A program made the translations under genes and the position numbers. Below, in pieces: positions 26,753 to 35,319 of a DNA stretch of 64,000 bases. The DNA is taken from NCBI RefSeq assembly GCF_014651035.1, contig NZ_BMWC01000011.1, positions 62,001 through 126,000 on the forward strand, given 5' to 3'. Within the stretch, counting starts at the first letter, position 1. Each line of letters starts with the position of its first letter. Origin of the DNA: Streptomyces lomondensis (GTDB taxonomy: Bacteria; Actinomycetota; Actinomycetes; Streptomycetales; Streptomycetaceae). The notes beneath the pieces are model-generated. The model made no database searches, had not been told where the DNA came from, and worked only from the letters and a program-made list of their open reading frames with translations.

Positions 26753-26833
26753 GAACAGGGTTCATCGAGGGACGCAACGGCCGTCCCGTGAACTAAAGTT
26801 GTCGGACGAACGGCCGAGGGTCAGGGGGACGGC

Positions 26834-26908
26834 ATGAGCGGCGACGCGGCGAACCGGAGCAGGACGGCGACGACGGCCGCGGGAGCCGAGCCGGTCCACC
26901 CCGCCTGA
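26834..26908 (+). CDS. Possible 24-codon leader ORF upstream of the caspase gene
   Basis: ATG 26834 is preceded by a strong AGGGGGA (26823-26829) and opens a 24-residue frame (MSGDAANRSRTA and on to PVHPA) ending 11 bases before the caspase ATG. The caspase start itself has no ribosome binding site, so translation of this leader may feed the next gene. It may also be a chance frame. No similarity is recognised. Confidence 0.35.
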   Translation: MSGDAANRSRTATTAAGAEPVHPA

Positions 26909-26919
26909 CCCCGCCGCGC

Positions 26920-29900
26920 ATGCCCCAGCACAAGGCCCTGCTCATCGGGGCGAGCGAGTACGACGACCCGCGCATCCAGGACCTGCCGTTCGTCCGCGAC
27001 GACCTGCAGCGGGTCCGGGACGCGCTGGTCGAGCGCGGGTTCCAGGCCGCGGACATCGTCGAGAGCAAGCGCGGCATCACACCGAACACCGTCAACGGCA
27101 GGATCCGCGGCTTCCTGCGCGACGCCGGCCCGGGCGACACCCTGCTGGTCCTGCTCAGCGGGCACGGCCAGCACTTCGAGGGCAAGGACTTCCTGATCCC
27201 GGAGGACGCCACCTTCGACGTCGGCGTCTTCGCCGACAGCTGTATCGAGATCGGCTGGGAACGCGAGCTGGAGGACTCCCCGGCGAGCCATGTCGTCTTC
27301 CTCGTCGACGCCTGCCGCGAGGGCGTCGACCGGGACACCATGGCGGCCCCGCCCGGCGTGCAGCCCTGGCCCCGGCGCAAGGTCGCCAACGCGCTGCGGC
27401 GCAAGGTGGCGTACGTGTACGCCTGCACGGCGCCCCAACTGGCCCTGTTCGTCGGCGAGAAGGAGACGGTCCGGCCGGGCTTCGACCCCGGCACGCAGCC
27501 GGGCGAGTCGTTCAGCCTGTTCTCCCGCGCCCTCGCGGACACGATCGCGGCCGACCCGCACGCCCTGCGCCTGCGCGAGTTCGCGGCGCGGATCCAGACC
27601 CGGGTCGAGGAACTGCACCGCGCCTACGGCAAGACGCGCCCGCCGCAGCAGATCACGGTCGTCACGGAGACCGCGGCCGCCCCGGGCGGCGAGGACTTCC
27701 CGCTGCTGCCGGGCCCCGACCGCCGCGCCGAGACCCACCCGTGGATCCGCTCCACGGAACGGCACCCCATCTGGCAGCGCACCCCCGACGGCCCCGCCCG
27801 CCACCTGCTCCAGGAGACCTGCACGGCCCTGGCGGCCCGCCTGGCCACGGCGTACGAGGGCACGGCCCACGCCCTGCGCGACGACCCGTGGCACGACGCC
27901 GAACTGGCCCAGCGCACCCACGCCAGACTGGGCTTCCTCACCCGTCTGCTCGCCGACGGCGTTCAGCTGTCTCCCTCCGAGGCCGCGCTGGCGGTCCTGC
28001 TGCCCCTGGTCGAGCAGACCTTCTGGGCCCAGGAGGCCGCACAGCGCGTCGGCGTACTCGGCACGGACCTGTGCGCCGGCGGGCCCGACCACAGCCGCTT
28101 CCGCAAGTTCGGCCAGGGCTTCCCGCGCCTGAAGCGCCGGCTGCTCACCCTGCACGACAAGACGGCGGCGCGCGGTTCCGTGGAGCGGATCCGCTGGTGG
28201 CTGTTCCACCGCTGGCTGATCCAGCAGCCCGAGCTGTACGCGGCGGAGGCGCTCAAGTCCCTCCTCGGCGAGGTGACGAGCGGTTCCGACCAGCCGCCGT
28301 GGGTGGCCGACGCGCTCTCCGCGGACCGCCTGATGCGGCTGCTGAAGGACCACCGCACGTCCCCCTTCTCGGTACGCCGCACCCCCGCCCACCCCTCGAA
28401 CAGTGCCTCCCACGAGGACCACGACGTCATCGCCGCCACCACGGGCGACGAGCACGAGGTGCGCGCGCCCCTGGTCTCCGCCCTGCTCAAGGCGGCCTAC
28501 GCCATGGCCGTGGACCCCGTCGACCTGCCCGAGATCGTCGTGGAGCACATCGGCATCTACGACAGTGTCGACCTCGGCGAACTCATGGTCACCGTGCGGC
28601 GCTCCGACTGGCGCCACTCCGGTGTCGGCCGCTCCCTGAACGCGGTGTGCACCCACCCGGCGGTCCAGATCGCCCTGCGGGACCACGCCACCCGCGTCGA
28701 CACCCTCCTCCGCGAGATCAACCGCGGCGACAACCCGGCCCTGGCCCCGCTCGGCGCGCTGCCGCCGTACGCCGACGGCAGCCGGGTGCGCCTCGACGGC
28801 AACACGCCCGACCAGCTCTCCGACGGGATCCGCTTCCAGCTCGCCGAGGACCGCGTCCAGGAACTCCTCATGGGCGAACAGCTCTACGGCGACCGCGAAC
28901 TGGCCGTCCGCGAGCTGTACCAGAACGCGCTGGACGCGCTGCGCTACCGAGACTGCCGCACGCAGTACCTGCAGCGCACGGGCCGGCCGACGGCCTCCTG
29001 GGAGGGCCGGATCGAGTTCGTCCAGGGGGTCGGCTCCGACGGGCGCCCCTACCTGGAATGCCGCGACAACGGCATCGGCATGGGCATCACCGAACTCGGC
29101 AGCGTCTTCTCCCAGGGCGGCACGCGCTTCGTCGACCTGCCCGAGTACATCGAGGAACAGGTCGCCTGGAGCGAACTCCCCGAACCCAAGCTCCGCCTGT
29201 ACCCCAACTCCCGCTTCGGCATCGGCGTCCTCAGCTACTTCATGCTCGCCGACGAGATCGTCGTCCGCACCTGCCGCATGGACCGCGACGGCCGCCCCGG
29301 CCGCCTCCTCCAGGTGACGATCGCGGGCCCGGGGAACTTGTTCCGGGTGGAGGACCTGGGCGAGGGCACCGAGCCGGGGACGACGGTCCGGCTGCTGCTC
29401 TCCCGCCAAGGGAAGCACGTGTCGTGCGTGGACGCGCTGCAGCGGTTGCTGTGGGTGGCGCCGTATCGGACGTCGGCGGTGCATGGGTCTCGGGGGCATG
29501 AGTGGGTGCCGGGGGAGTTGTCCCTTACGGGGCTTGCGATCGAGACGTCGAAGCATCAGCCGGGCATGCGGAACGAGGACCATGTGTGTCTCGCATCGGA
29601 CTCACCCGACCTGTGGTGGATCGACCGCTCGGGCATCCTCCTGTCGGACGGCCTGTTGACGGAGTCCCACTCGGCCCTTCAGGCGGTGCACCTGTTTCCG
29701 CACGGGGTCATCGTGAATCTGCATGGCGAGCACGCGCCGGTCCTCACCGTGGACCGGCGGAAGGTGCGCTCCTTCGACCGCGATCACGTGAGAGCCGTCG
29801 TGACCGCCGCCGCCGCGAGCTTGACACGTCCCGGTCTGCCCCTTCCGACGGTCGACTGGCTGACCTCGGTCAGCGCAACCACACCCTGGTTCGGTGACCT

Positions 29901-31575
29901 CGTGGCGGACCACGCCCGGCGTGCCGGTCTGGAGTGGCGGATCGAGAACATTTCGATGCCCTTCCGCGAGGTCGGCTACTTCCTCCCGGATGCCGACCTC
30001 GCGCCCCTGGTGACCGGCAACTTCCCGGGAGGACCGCAGCCCCTGGCCGCCCGCTACTTCTGCACCATGCCGGCGGCAGTGCTGCGCTGGCGGCTGCGCG
30101 CGCTGTACCGCGCGGGCCTTGGGAGCTCACTGCCCCGGCTGGAGGCGCACTTGTCCGACGAGTTGTGTGCACGGCCCTCGGACATGCTGCTGCTCACCCG
30201 GTCCCGTCAGCAGCCCTGGGACACGTTCTACCGCGACTGGCAGAGGCAGCTACCGTGGGACCACACGGTGAAGCTCGTCGGCCTCCTCTTCGACTGGCGC
30301 CACCCCACCCAGCCGCTTAGCGCCACCGACATCTTCAACCTGAGCCAGAAGTCGCAGCGCCCACCGGGGGAGGTGGCCGATCGGCTCACGGCTCTGGGCT
30401 ATCAGGTCGGGCCGCTCTCGGGATGCGCCGCCGCCGGGTACGACGATCTTCCGCTGTTGCGGAGTATGGGGTCCTTGTGGGCCTGGCTGACTCCGGGAAC
30501 GGCGCTTTCCGGGGTCCAGGTCTGCATCAGTGCGATGCGCCGTGGCTGCTCCACTCGTCAGGCCGCGCAACGCCTGCGAGAACTGGGCTTCACCGTGTCG
30601 GCAGACCACCCGGTCCGGGAACGCTGGATCGACGAGGAGCGGCAGATCCTCAGGTGCCTGTGGTCGTCTCACTCCGAGCCGCTGGAGCCGGAGGCGGCTT
30701 TGCACGTCTCCCAGGCCCAGCTGGTCTCGGTGGCCCGTCGGGCGGACACCACCGTGCGGCGCGTCACCGAGTTCCTGTCCGAGCTGGGCTTCGTGTTGCC
30801 CGCCAACGCCGCGAACAGCCCCGACCTGACCGAGGACGACCGGTCGATCCTTCAGTACAACGCACAGGAACCCTGGGTGGATCAGGAAGTCTCGCTCCTC
30901 TACATGACGGCTGTCGCCCGCTACCTCCACAGGCCCGTCCAAGCTGTCGCGGCGCGGCTGGAGGAACTCGGCTATGCCGTGGCTGCCGTCCCCGGTGATG
31001 GGGACCAGCTGCCCTCGCCGGAGCAGACAGCACTCGTCAACGCCAGCGTCAGACTGGACGTGAACCGTCCCCTCCGCGTGCGTGATGTGGCCCGCAGTGC
31101 GCAGCAGGCGGGGATCCCTCTGGCCCGGGCGATCTCTCACTTCGAGGCATGGGGCTACCGGTGCTCCATGACCGCCGAGGCCGCCGCCAGCGTGGAGGAA
31201 ACCGACCAGTCGCTGTTCTCGTACGGCCCGTTCTCCGATCCTGTCGCGTTCGGTCCGGTGCCCCCATTCGTCGTGCAGGCCTTGAGCGACCGAGCCTCTT
31301 CCCTCACCCAATTCGGCTACGACGTCGTACGTCCCTCTGCGGCCTGGGTGAGAGAACGCCAACTGGAGAAGGACCTTGTCCTCACGCTCACAGACCCAGC
31401 CCACTCCCCGCCCCCCACCCACCCCGACGACCCCCCACTCACCCTCGTAACCCTGGCCGTCGTAGCAATGTCAGCCGCCAAGACGCTCCGCGAGACCGCC
31501 CTCAAAGCCACCGAACTCGGCATGCGCCACGAGATCGAGGACTGGTTCCCGGCCCCGGAAAACCCGTCGCCCTGA
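26920..31575 (+). CDS. Caspase-like peptidase fused to Hsp90-type ATPase and winged-helix repeats
   Basis: 1551 residues. Residues 1-255: a caspase/metacaspase (C14) domain with catalytic dyad H82 (LSGHG) and C132 (VDACREG). Residues about 275-640: an all-helical region of unknown type. Residues 640-1120: a GHKL ATPase with E665/N669 (ELYQNALDAL), DNGIGM at 716-721, and FGIGVLSYF near 765. From residue 1132: five or six winged-helix-like repeats, starting near 1132, 1195, 1260, 1323, 1384 and 1450, each ending in an LxxLG(Y/F)xV-like motif. Proteins of this architecture (caspase, EACC1-associated; wHTH-Hsp90) have been proposed to be regulated effector systems in conflict or programmed death. 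From about 29,450 the codon use becomes less GC-rich, so the C-terminus may have a different origin. Confidence 0.88.
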   Translation: MPQHKALLIGASEYDDPRIQDLPFVRDDLQRVRDALVERGFQAADIVESKRGITPNTVNGRIRGFLRDAGPGDTLLVLLSGHGQHFEGKDFLIPEDATFDVGVFADSCIEIGWERELEDSPASHVVFLVDACREGVDRDTMAAPPGVQPWPRRKVANALRRKVAYVYACTAPQLALFVGEKETVRPGFDPGTQPGESFSLFSRALADTIAADPHALRLREFAARIQTRVEELHRAYGKTRPPQQITVVTETAAAPGGEDFPLLPGPDRRAETHPWIRSTERHPIWQRTPDGPARHLLQETCTALAARLATAYEGTAHALRDDPWHDAELAQRTHARLGFLTRLLADGVQLSPSEAALAVLLPLVEQTFWAQEAAQRVGVLGTDLCAGGPDHSRFRKFGQGFPRLKRRLLTLHDKTAARGSVERIRWWLFHRWLIQQPELYAAEALKSLLGEVTSGSDQPPWVADALSADRLMRLLKDHRTSPFSVRRTPAHPSNSASHEDHDVIAATTGDEHEVRAPLVSALLKAAYAMAVDPVDLPEIVVEHIGIYDSVDLGELMVTVRRSDWRHSGVGRSLNAVCTHPAVQIALRDHATRVDTLLREINRGDNPALAPLGALPPYADGSRVRLDGNTPDQLSDGIRFQLAEDRVQELLMGEQLYGDRELAVRELYQNALDALRYRDCRTQYLQRTGRPTASWEGRIEFVQGVGSDGRPYLECRDNGIGMGITELGSVFSQGGTRFVDLPEYIEEQVAWSELPEPKLRLYPNSRFGIGVLSYFMLADEIVVRTCRMDRDGRPGRLLQVTIAGPGNLFRVEDLGEGTEPGTTVRLLLSRQGKHVSCVDALQRLLWVAPYRTSAVHGSRGHEWVPGELSLTGLAIETSKHQPGMRNEDHVCLASDSPDLWWIDRSGILLSDGLLTESHSALQAVHLFPHGVIVNLHGEHAPVLTVDRRKVRSFDRDHVRAVVTAAAASLTRPGLPLPTVDWLTSVSATTPWFGDLVADHARRAGLEWRIENISMPFREVGYFLPDADLAPLVTGNFPGGPQPLAARYFCTMPAAVLRWRLRALYRAGLGSSLPRLEAHLSDELCARPSDMLLLTRSRQQPWDTFYRDWQRQLPWDHTVKLVGLLFDWRHPTQPLSATDIFNLSQKSQRPPGEVADRLTALGYQVGPLSGCAAAGYDDLPLLRSMGSLWAWLTPGTALSGVQVCISAMRRGCSTRQAAQRLRELGFTVSADHPVRERWIDEERQILRCLWSSHSEPLEPEAALHVSQAQLVSVARRADTTVRRVTEFLSELGFVLPANAANSPDLTEDDRSILQYNAQEPWVDQEVSLLYMTAVARYLHRPVQAVAARLEELGYAVAAVPGDGDQLPSPEQTALVNASVRLDVNRPLRVRDVARSAQQAGIPLARAISHFEAWGYRCSMTAEAAASVEETDQSLFSYGPFSDPVAFGPVPPFVVQALSDRASSLTQFGYDVVRPSAAWVRERQLEKDLVLTLTDPAHSPPPTHPDDPPLTLVTLAVVAMSAAKTLRETALKATELGMRHEIEDWFPAPENPSP

Positions 31576-31602
31576 CCCGGCACCCCCCGTAGCCTGCCCC
31601 CC

Positions 31603-32682
31603 ATGTGGGCAACAGGCGCGGAACAGGTGGAGCAAGCCGTCGACGAGTGTGTCGGGCTGCTGGGGACGGTCGCCGGGCGGGACTGGGAAGGGGTCCGGGC
31701 CGGGGGGCTGGAGTGGAGTTGTCGGCAGACCGCCGTGCACATCGCCGAGGATCTGATCGCGTACGCGGGGCAGCTCGCGGGCCGGGAGCCCGAGGGGTAC
31801 ACGCCGTTCGAGATCTCGCTGGAGGAGGGGACCGACAATGCCGGCGCGCTGCGCGTCATCCGCACGATGGGCGCGCTGTTCGCCTCCGCGATCCGGACGG
31901 CCCCGCGCGAGGTCCGGGCCTTCCACCCGTACCCGTTCCGCAGCGCGAACCGCGAGGGCTTCGCCGCGATGGGCGTGGCCGAGGTGCTGCTGCACACCCA
32001 TGACATCGCCGAGGGCCTCGGCACCACCTACGAACCCGACCCCGCGCTGTGCGACTTCGTGCTCACGCGGATCTTCCCGCACGTGCAGCCCGGGCCCACG
32101 CCGTGGCGGACCCTGCTGTGGGCCACCGGCCGCGGCGAGCTGCCCGGGCGCGCGCCCGTCACCGCGTGGCGCTGGAGCAACAACCTGGTGATCGAGACCG
32201 ACCGGCTCACCCTCGAGGGCGTCACCCCGGCGGCGGCCACCGACCTGTCCACGGTCGGCGACGGCGGCTTCGCATGGCTGGAGGGCGGCCCGGTCGAGGG
32301 CACCCGGGTGGGCGCCGGACTGGTGTACAAGCAGTACGAGGACGGCGTCCACCGGCCGGAGTGGGGCATGTACGTGATCGTCCGCAGGGAGGACGACCGT
32401 GCGCTCGGCGCCATCGGGTTCCACAGCGTCCCGGACGAGGCAGGGCGGGTCGAGGTCGGCTACGACCTCGTGCCGGGCGCTCGCGGCCAGGGCTACGCCA
32501 CCGAGGCGCTGCGCGCGCTGTCGGCCTGGGCGCTGGCCCGGGACGAGGTGCGGACCATCGTCGCGAACGTCGAGCGGGACAACCAGCCGTCGCACAACGT
32601 CCTCGCCCGGGCGGGCTTCACGGCCGTCGCCGAGGACGCCGAACAGGTCACCTACGAACTGCGCGAACCCGGCGCCCCGTAA
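31603..32682 (+). CDS. DinB/maleylpyruvate-isomerase-like domain fused to GNAT acetyltransferase
   Basis: 359 residues. Residues 1-180 form a DinB/MDMPI helical domain (EQAVDECVGLLGTV, WSCRQTAVHIAEDLIAYAGQ and LLHTHDIAEGLG, carrying possible metal His). Residues 200-359 are a RimJ-like GNAT domain with VGYDLVPGARGQGYATEAL (the acetyl-CoA loop) and VARDNQPSHNVL-type ending. The fusion may couple a thiol-linked reaction with acetylation, but no substrate can be named. Its last 31 bases overlap the convergent DUF4031 gene. Confidence 0.82.
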   Translation: MWATGAEQVEQAVDECVGLLGTVAGRDWEGVRAGGLEWSCRQTAVHIAEDLIAYAGQLAGREPEGYTPFEISLEEGTDNAGALRVIRTMGALFASAIRTAPREVRAFHPYPFRSANREGFAAMGVAEVLLHTHDIAEGLGTTYEPDPALCDFVLTRIFPHVQPGPTPWRTLLWATGRGELPGRAPVTAWRWSNNLVIETDRLTLEGVTPAAATDLSTVGDGGFAWLEGGPVEGTRVGAGLVYKQYEDGVHRPEWGMYVIVRREDDRALGAIGFHSVPDEAGRVEVGYDLVPGARGQGYATEALRALSAWALARDEVRTIVANVERDNQPSHNVLARAGFTAVAEDAEQVTYELREPGAP

Positions 32683-32939
32683 CGCCCCTTCGGCCGCCGC
32701 AGCCCCGCCCCGTGCAGCAGCCGCACCACCTCGCGGCTGCTGACCTCCACCGCCCCGGCGGCCACCACGTCCGCGTACCGCTGCGCGGGAATGTCGTAGT
32801 GGTCGCGTTCGAAGGCCCGGCGCGGCACGCCCAGGCGGGCGGCGAAGGTGTGGAGTTCGTCGTAGGAGACGTCGCTGATCAGGTGGGACCACATGCGGCC
32901 GTGGCCGGGCCAGGTCGGCGGGTCGATGTAGATCGTCAC
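32652..32939 (-). CDS. DUF4031 family protein
   Basis: 95 residues, GTG start at 32939. The family signature IYIDPPTWPGHGRMWSHLIS opens the protein, and RAFERDHYDIPAQRY follows. Conserved His and Asp residues suggest a metal-binding or hydrolase fold, but no function is known. The upstream gene stops 7 bases earlier, so they are likely cotranscribed. Confidence 0.88.
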   Translation of the reverse strand: MTIYIDPPTWPGHGRMWSHLISDVSYDELHTFAARLGVPRRAFERDHYDIPAQRYADVVAAGAVEVSSREVVRLLHGAGLRRPKGRYGAPGSRSS

Positions 32940-32946
32940 CGGGGCC

Positions 32947-33333
32947 TCACGAGGACGCCCCCGCCCCGCCGATGGCCTCGCCCAGCGATCCCACCGCCGC
33001 GACCTTCACGCCCGCCTCGCTGCACACCCAGTGCGGGTCGGGCCCCAACTCCGGTTCCACGTCCAGCGCGTGCGGGTCGCCCGTGCCGCACACCGGGCAC
33101 AGCGGCCAGCGCCCGTACCGCTCCAGCAGGGCGTCCTGGACGTCCTGCGCGACCAGTCCGGCGACGTACTGCGCGCCCTCCGGCCACTGCTCGACCCACC
33201 ACCGCCGCTGCGTGACGGACTCCTCGACGAGCGACACGACGTCCGCCTCGGCGACGCGTCCCGCGACGAGGTCGGCCAGCACGAGGGCGCGCGCGGCGTG
33301 CAGTGCCTGCTCCAGGGGGCTGATGGGGTCCAT
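32947..33333 (-). CDS. Hypothetical protein with Cys-rich C-terminal segment
   Basis: 128 residues from ATG 33333. The N-terminal helix (SPLEQALHAARALVLADLVA) is followed by WWVEQWPEGAQYVAGLVA, and the C-terminal half contains CPVCG and a later WVCSEA, a possible zinc site. No family is recognised. It is divergent from the RpiR regulator gene (55 bases apart) and just upstream of the DUF4031 gene. Confidence 0.65.
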   Translation of the reverse strand: MDPISPLEQALHAARALVLADLVAGRVAEADVVSLVEESVTQRRWWVEQWPEGAQYVAGLVAQDVQDALLERYGRWPLCPVCGTGDPHALDVEPELGPDPHWVCSEAGVKVAAVGSLGEAIGGAGASS

Positions 33334-33371
33334 GCACCCATTGTGCGCACTCTTGACCACAACGCCGAGCC

Positions 33372-33415
33372 GAAAATATCTTTCAGTAGTGACCCGAAGA
33401 GTGAAGGAAATTTTC
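33372..33415. promoter_or_regulatory. Candidate RpiR-type operators at the regulator start
   Basis: GAAAATATCTTTC (33372-33384) and GAAATTTTC (33407-33415) are two A/T-rich inverted repeats with GAAA/TTTC arms flanking the start of the RpiR gene. Such GAAA-n-TTTC palindromes are common for RpiR family regulators, so autoregulation of the rpiR-murQ unit is likely. Nearby sequence is otherwise GC-rich. Confidence 0.45.
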
Positions 33416-34324
33416 GCCAGCGACCGCGACGGCTCGGGTGGCGCGGGTGGCACCCCGCCCGCCCCCGCCGCCCTCGCGGCCAAGGTCCGCACCCTGGCCC
33501 CGTCGATGACACGCTCCATGCAGCGTGTCGCCGAGGCCGTCGCGGGCGACCCGGCCGGCTGCGCGGCCCTCACGGTCACCGGCCTCGCCGAACTCACCGG
33601 CACCAGCGAGGCGACCGTCGTCCGCACGGCCCGCCTGCTCGGCTATCCGGGCTACCGCGACCTGCGCCTCGCCCTGGCCGGCCTCGCCGCCCAGCAGCAG
33701 TCCGGCCGCGCCCCGGCCATAACGACGGACATCGCGGTGGACGACCCGATCGCCGACGTGGTCGCCAAGCTCGCCTACGACGAGCAGCAGACCCTCGCCG
33801 ACACCGCCGCCGGCCTCGACACGGCCCAACTGGCCGCGGCCGTCACCGCGCTGGCCACGGCCCGCCGCACGGACGTGTACGGCGTCGGGGCGTCGGGGCT
33901 GGTCGCCCAGGACCTCACGCAGAAGCTGCTGCGCATAGGGCTGGTCGCCCACGCCCACAGCGATCCGCACCTGGCCGTCACGAACGCCGTGCAGTTGCGG
34001 GCGGGCGACGTCGCGATCGCCATCACCCACTCGGGGTCGACGGGGGACGTCATCGAGCCGCTGCGGGTCGCCTTCGAGCGCGGGGCGACGACGGTGGCGA
34101 TCACCGGCCGCCCGGACGGACCCGTCAGCCAGTACGCCGACCACATCCTCACCACGTCCACCGCGCGCGAGAGCGAGCTGCGTCCCGCGGCGATGTCGTC
34201 CCGGACCGGACAGCTCCTTGTGGTGGACTGCCTGTTCGTGGGGGTGGCGCAGCGGACGTACGAGTCGGCGGCGCCGGCGCTCTCGGCGTCGTACGAGGCG
34301 CTGGCCCACCGGCATCGTTCCTGA
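33389..34324 (+). CDS. RpiR/MurR-family transcriptional regulator with SIS domain
   Basis: 311 residues from GTG 33389 (GTG 33401 is an alternative). An N-terminal helix-turn-helix (SMQRVAEAVAGDPAGCAALT, then SEATVVRTARLLGYPGYRDL) is followed by a SIS domain with GVGASGLVAQDLTQKL and ITHSGSTGDVIEPL, which bind phosphosugars. It lies directly upstream of murQ (46 bases), so N-acetylmuramic acid-6-phosphate or a related sugar is a good inducer candidate. Two A/T-rich palindromes flank its start. Confidence 0.9.
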   Translation: MTRRVKEIFASDRDGSGGAGGTPPAPAALAAKVRTLAPSMTRSMQRVAEAVAGDPAGCAALTVTGLAELTGTSEATVVRTARLLGYPGYRDLRLALAGLAAQQQSGRAPAITTDIAVDDPIADVVAKLAYDEQQTLADTAAGLDTAQLAAAVTALATARRTDVYGVGASGLVAQDLTQKLLRIGLVAHAHSDPHLAVTNAVQLRAGDVAIAITHSGSTGDVIEPLRVAFERGATTVAITGRPDGPVSQYADHILTTSTARESELRPAAMSSRTGQLLVVDCLFVGVAQRTYESAAPALSASYEALAHRHRS

Positions 34325-34370
34325 GGCAGCCGCCCCGCCCAGCACCGGAAAGACACGGAAAGAGCCGTCC

Positions 34371-35309
34371 ATGACCTCCACCTCCGACCCCCGTGAGCTC
34401 AGAGCCGAGTTGGAGTCCCTGACCACCGAGGCCTTCCGGCCGGACCTGGCGGACATCGACCGGCTGCCCACCCTGGACATCGCGCGGCTGATGAACGGCG
34501 AGGACGCGACCGTGGCCGGGGCGGTCGCGGCGCGGCTGCCCCGGATCGCCGCCGCGATCGACGCCGTGGCGGAGCGGATGGCGCGCGGCGGCCGCATGGT
34601 CTACGCGGGCGCGGGCACAGCGGGCCGGCTCGGCGTCCTGGACGCCTCGGAGTGCCCGCCCACCTTCAACACCGACCCCTCCCGGGTCGTCGGCCTGATC
34701 GCGGGCGGTCCGCAGGCCGTGGTCACCTCGGTCGAGGGCGCGGAGGACTCCCGGGAGCTGGCCCGGGCCGACCTGGAGCCCCTCGGCCTGACCCCCGACG
34801 ACACGGTGGTCGGCGTCTCCGCTTCCGGCCGCACGCCGTACGCCATCGGCGCCGTCGAGTACGCCCGCGCCCGCCGCTCCCTCACCATCGGCCTCGCCTG
34901 CAACCCCGGCAGCCCGCTCGCGGCCGCCGCCGACCACGGCATCGAGATCGTCGTCGGCCCCGAACTGCTCACCGGCTCCACCCGCCTGAAGGCCGGCACG
35001 GCGCAGAAGCTCGTCCTCAACATGATCTCGACGATCACGATGATCCGGCTGGGCAAGACCTACGGGAACCTGATGGTCGACGTCCGCGCCTCCAACGACA
35101 AGCTCCGCGCCCGCTCCCACCGCATCGTCTCCCTCGCCACCGGCGCCGCCGACGAGGAGATCGAGCGGGCCCTGTCCGCCACGGACGGCGAGGTGAAGAA
35201 CGCGATCCTGACGATCCTGGCCGACGTGGACGGCCCGACGGCGGCCCGCCTGCTGGAGCAGTCCGACGGCCACCTGCGCGCGGCCCTCGCGGCGGCGACG
35301 ACCGGCTAG
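34371..35309 (+). CDS. murQ: N-acetylmuramic acid 6-phosphate etherase MurQ
   Basis: 312 residues, the usual size. Family signatures are PTLDIARLMNGED, YAGAGTAGRLGVLDASECPP and VSASGRTPYAIGAVEYAR (the SIS phosphosugar site), with LVLNMISTITMIRLGKTYGN later. MurQ cleaves the lactyl ether of MurNAc-6-phosphate to GlcNAc-6-phosphate, feeding NagA. Linkage to the RpiR gene is as in other actinobacteria. Start ATG is set by GGAAAGA-like sequence upstream. Confidence 0.96.
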   Translation: MTSTSDPRELRAELESLTTEAFRPDLADIDRLPTLDIARLMNGEDATVAGAVAARLPRIAAAIDAVAERMARGGRMVYAGAGTAGRLGVLDASECPPTFNTDPSRVVGLIAGGPQAVVTSVEGAEDSRELARADLEPLGLTPDDTVVGVSASGRTPYAIGAVEYARARRSLTIGLACNPGSPLAAAADHGIEIVVGPELLTGSTRLKAGTAQKLVLNMISTITMIRLGKTYGNLMVDVRASNDKLRARSHRIVSLATGAADEEIERALSATDGEVKNAILTILADVDGPTAARLLEQSDGHLRAALAAATTG

Positions 35310-35319
35310 CCAGGGCCTG

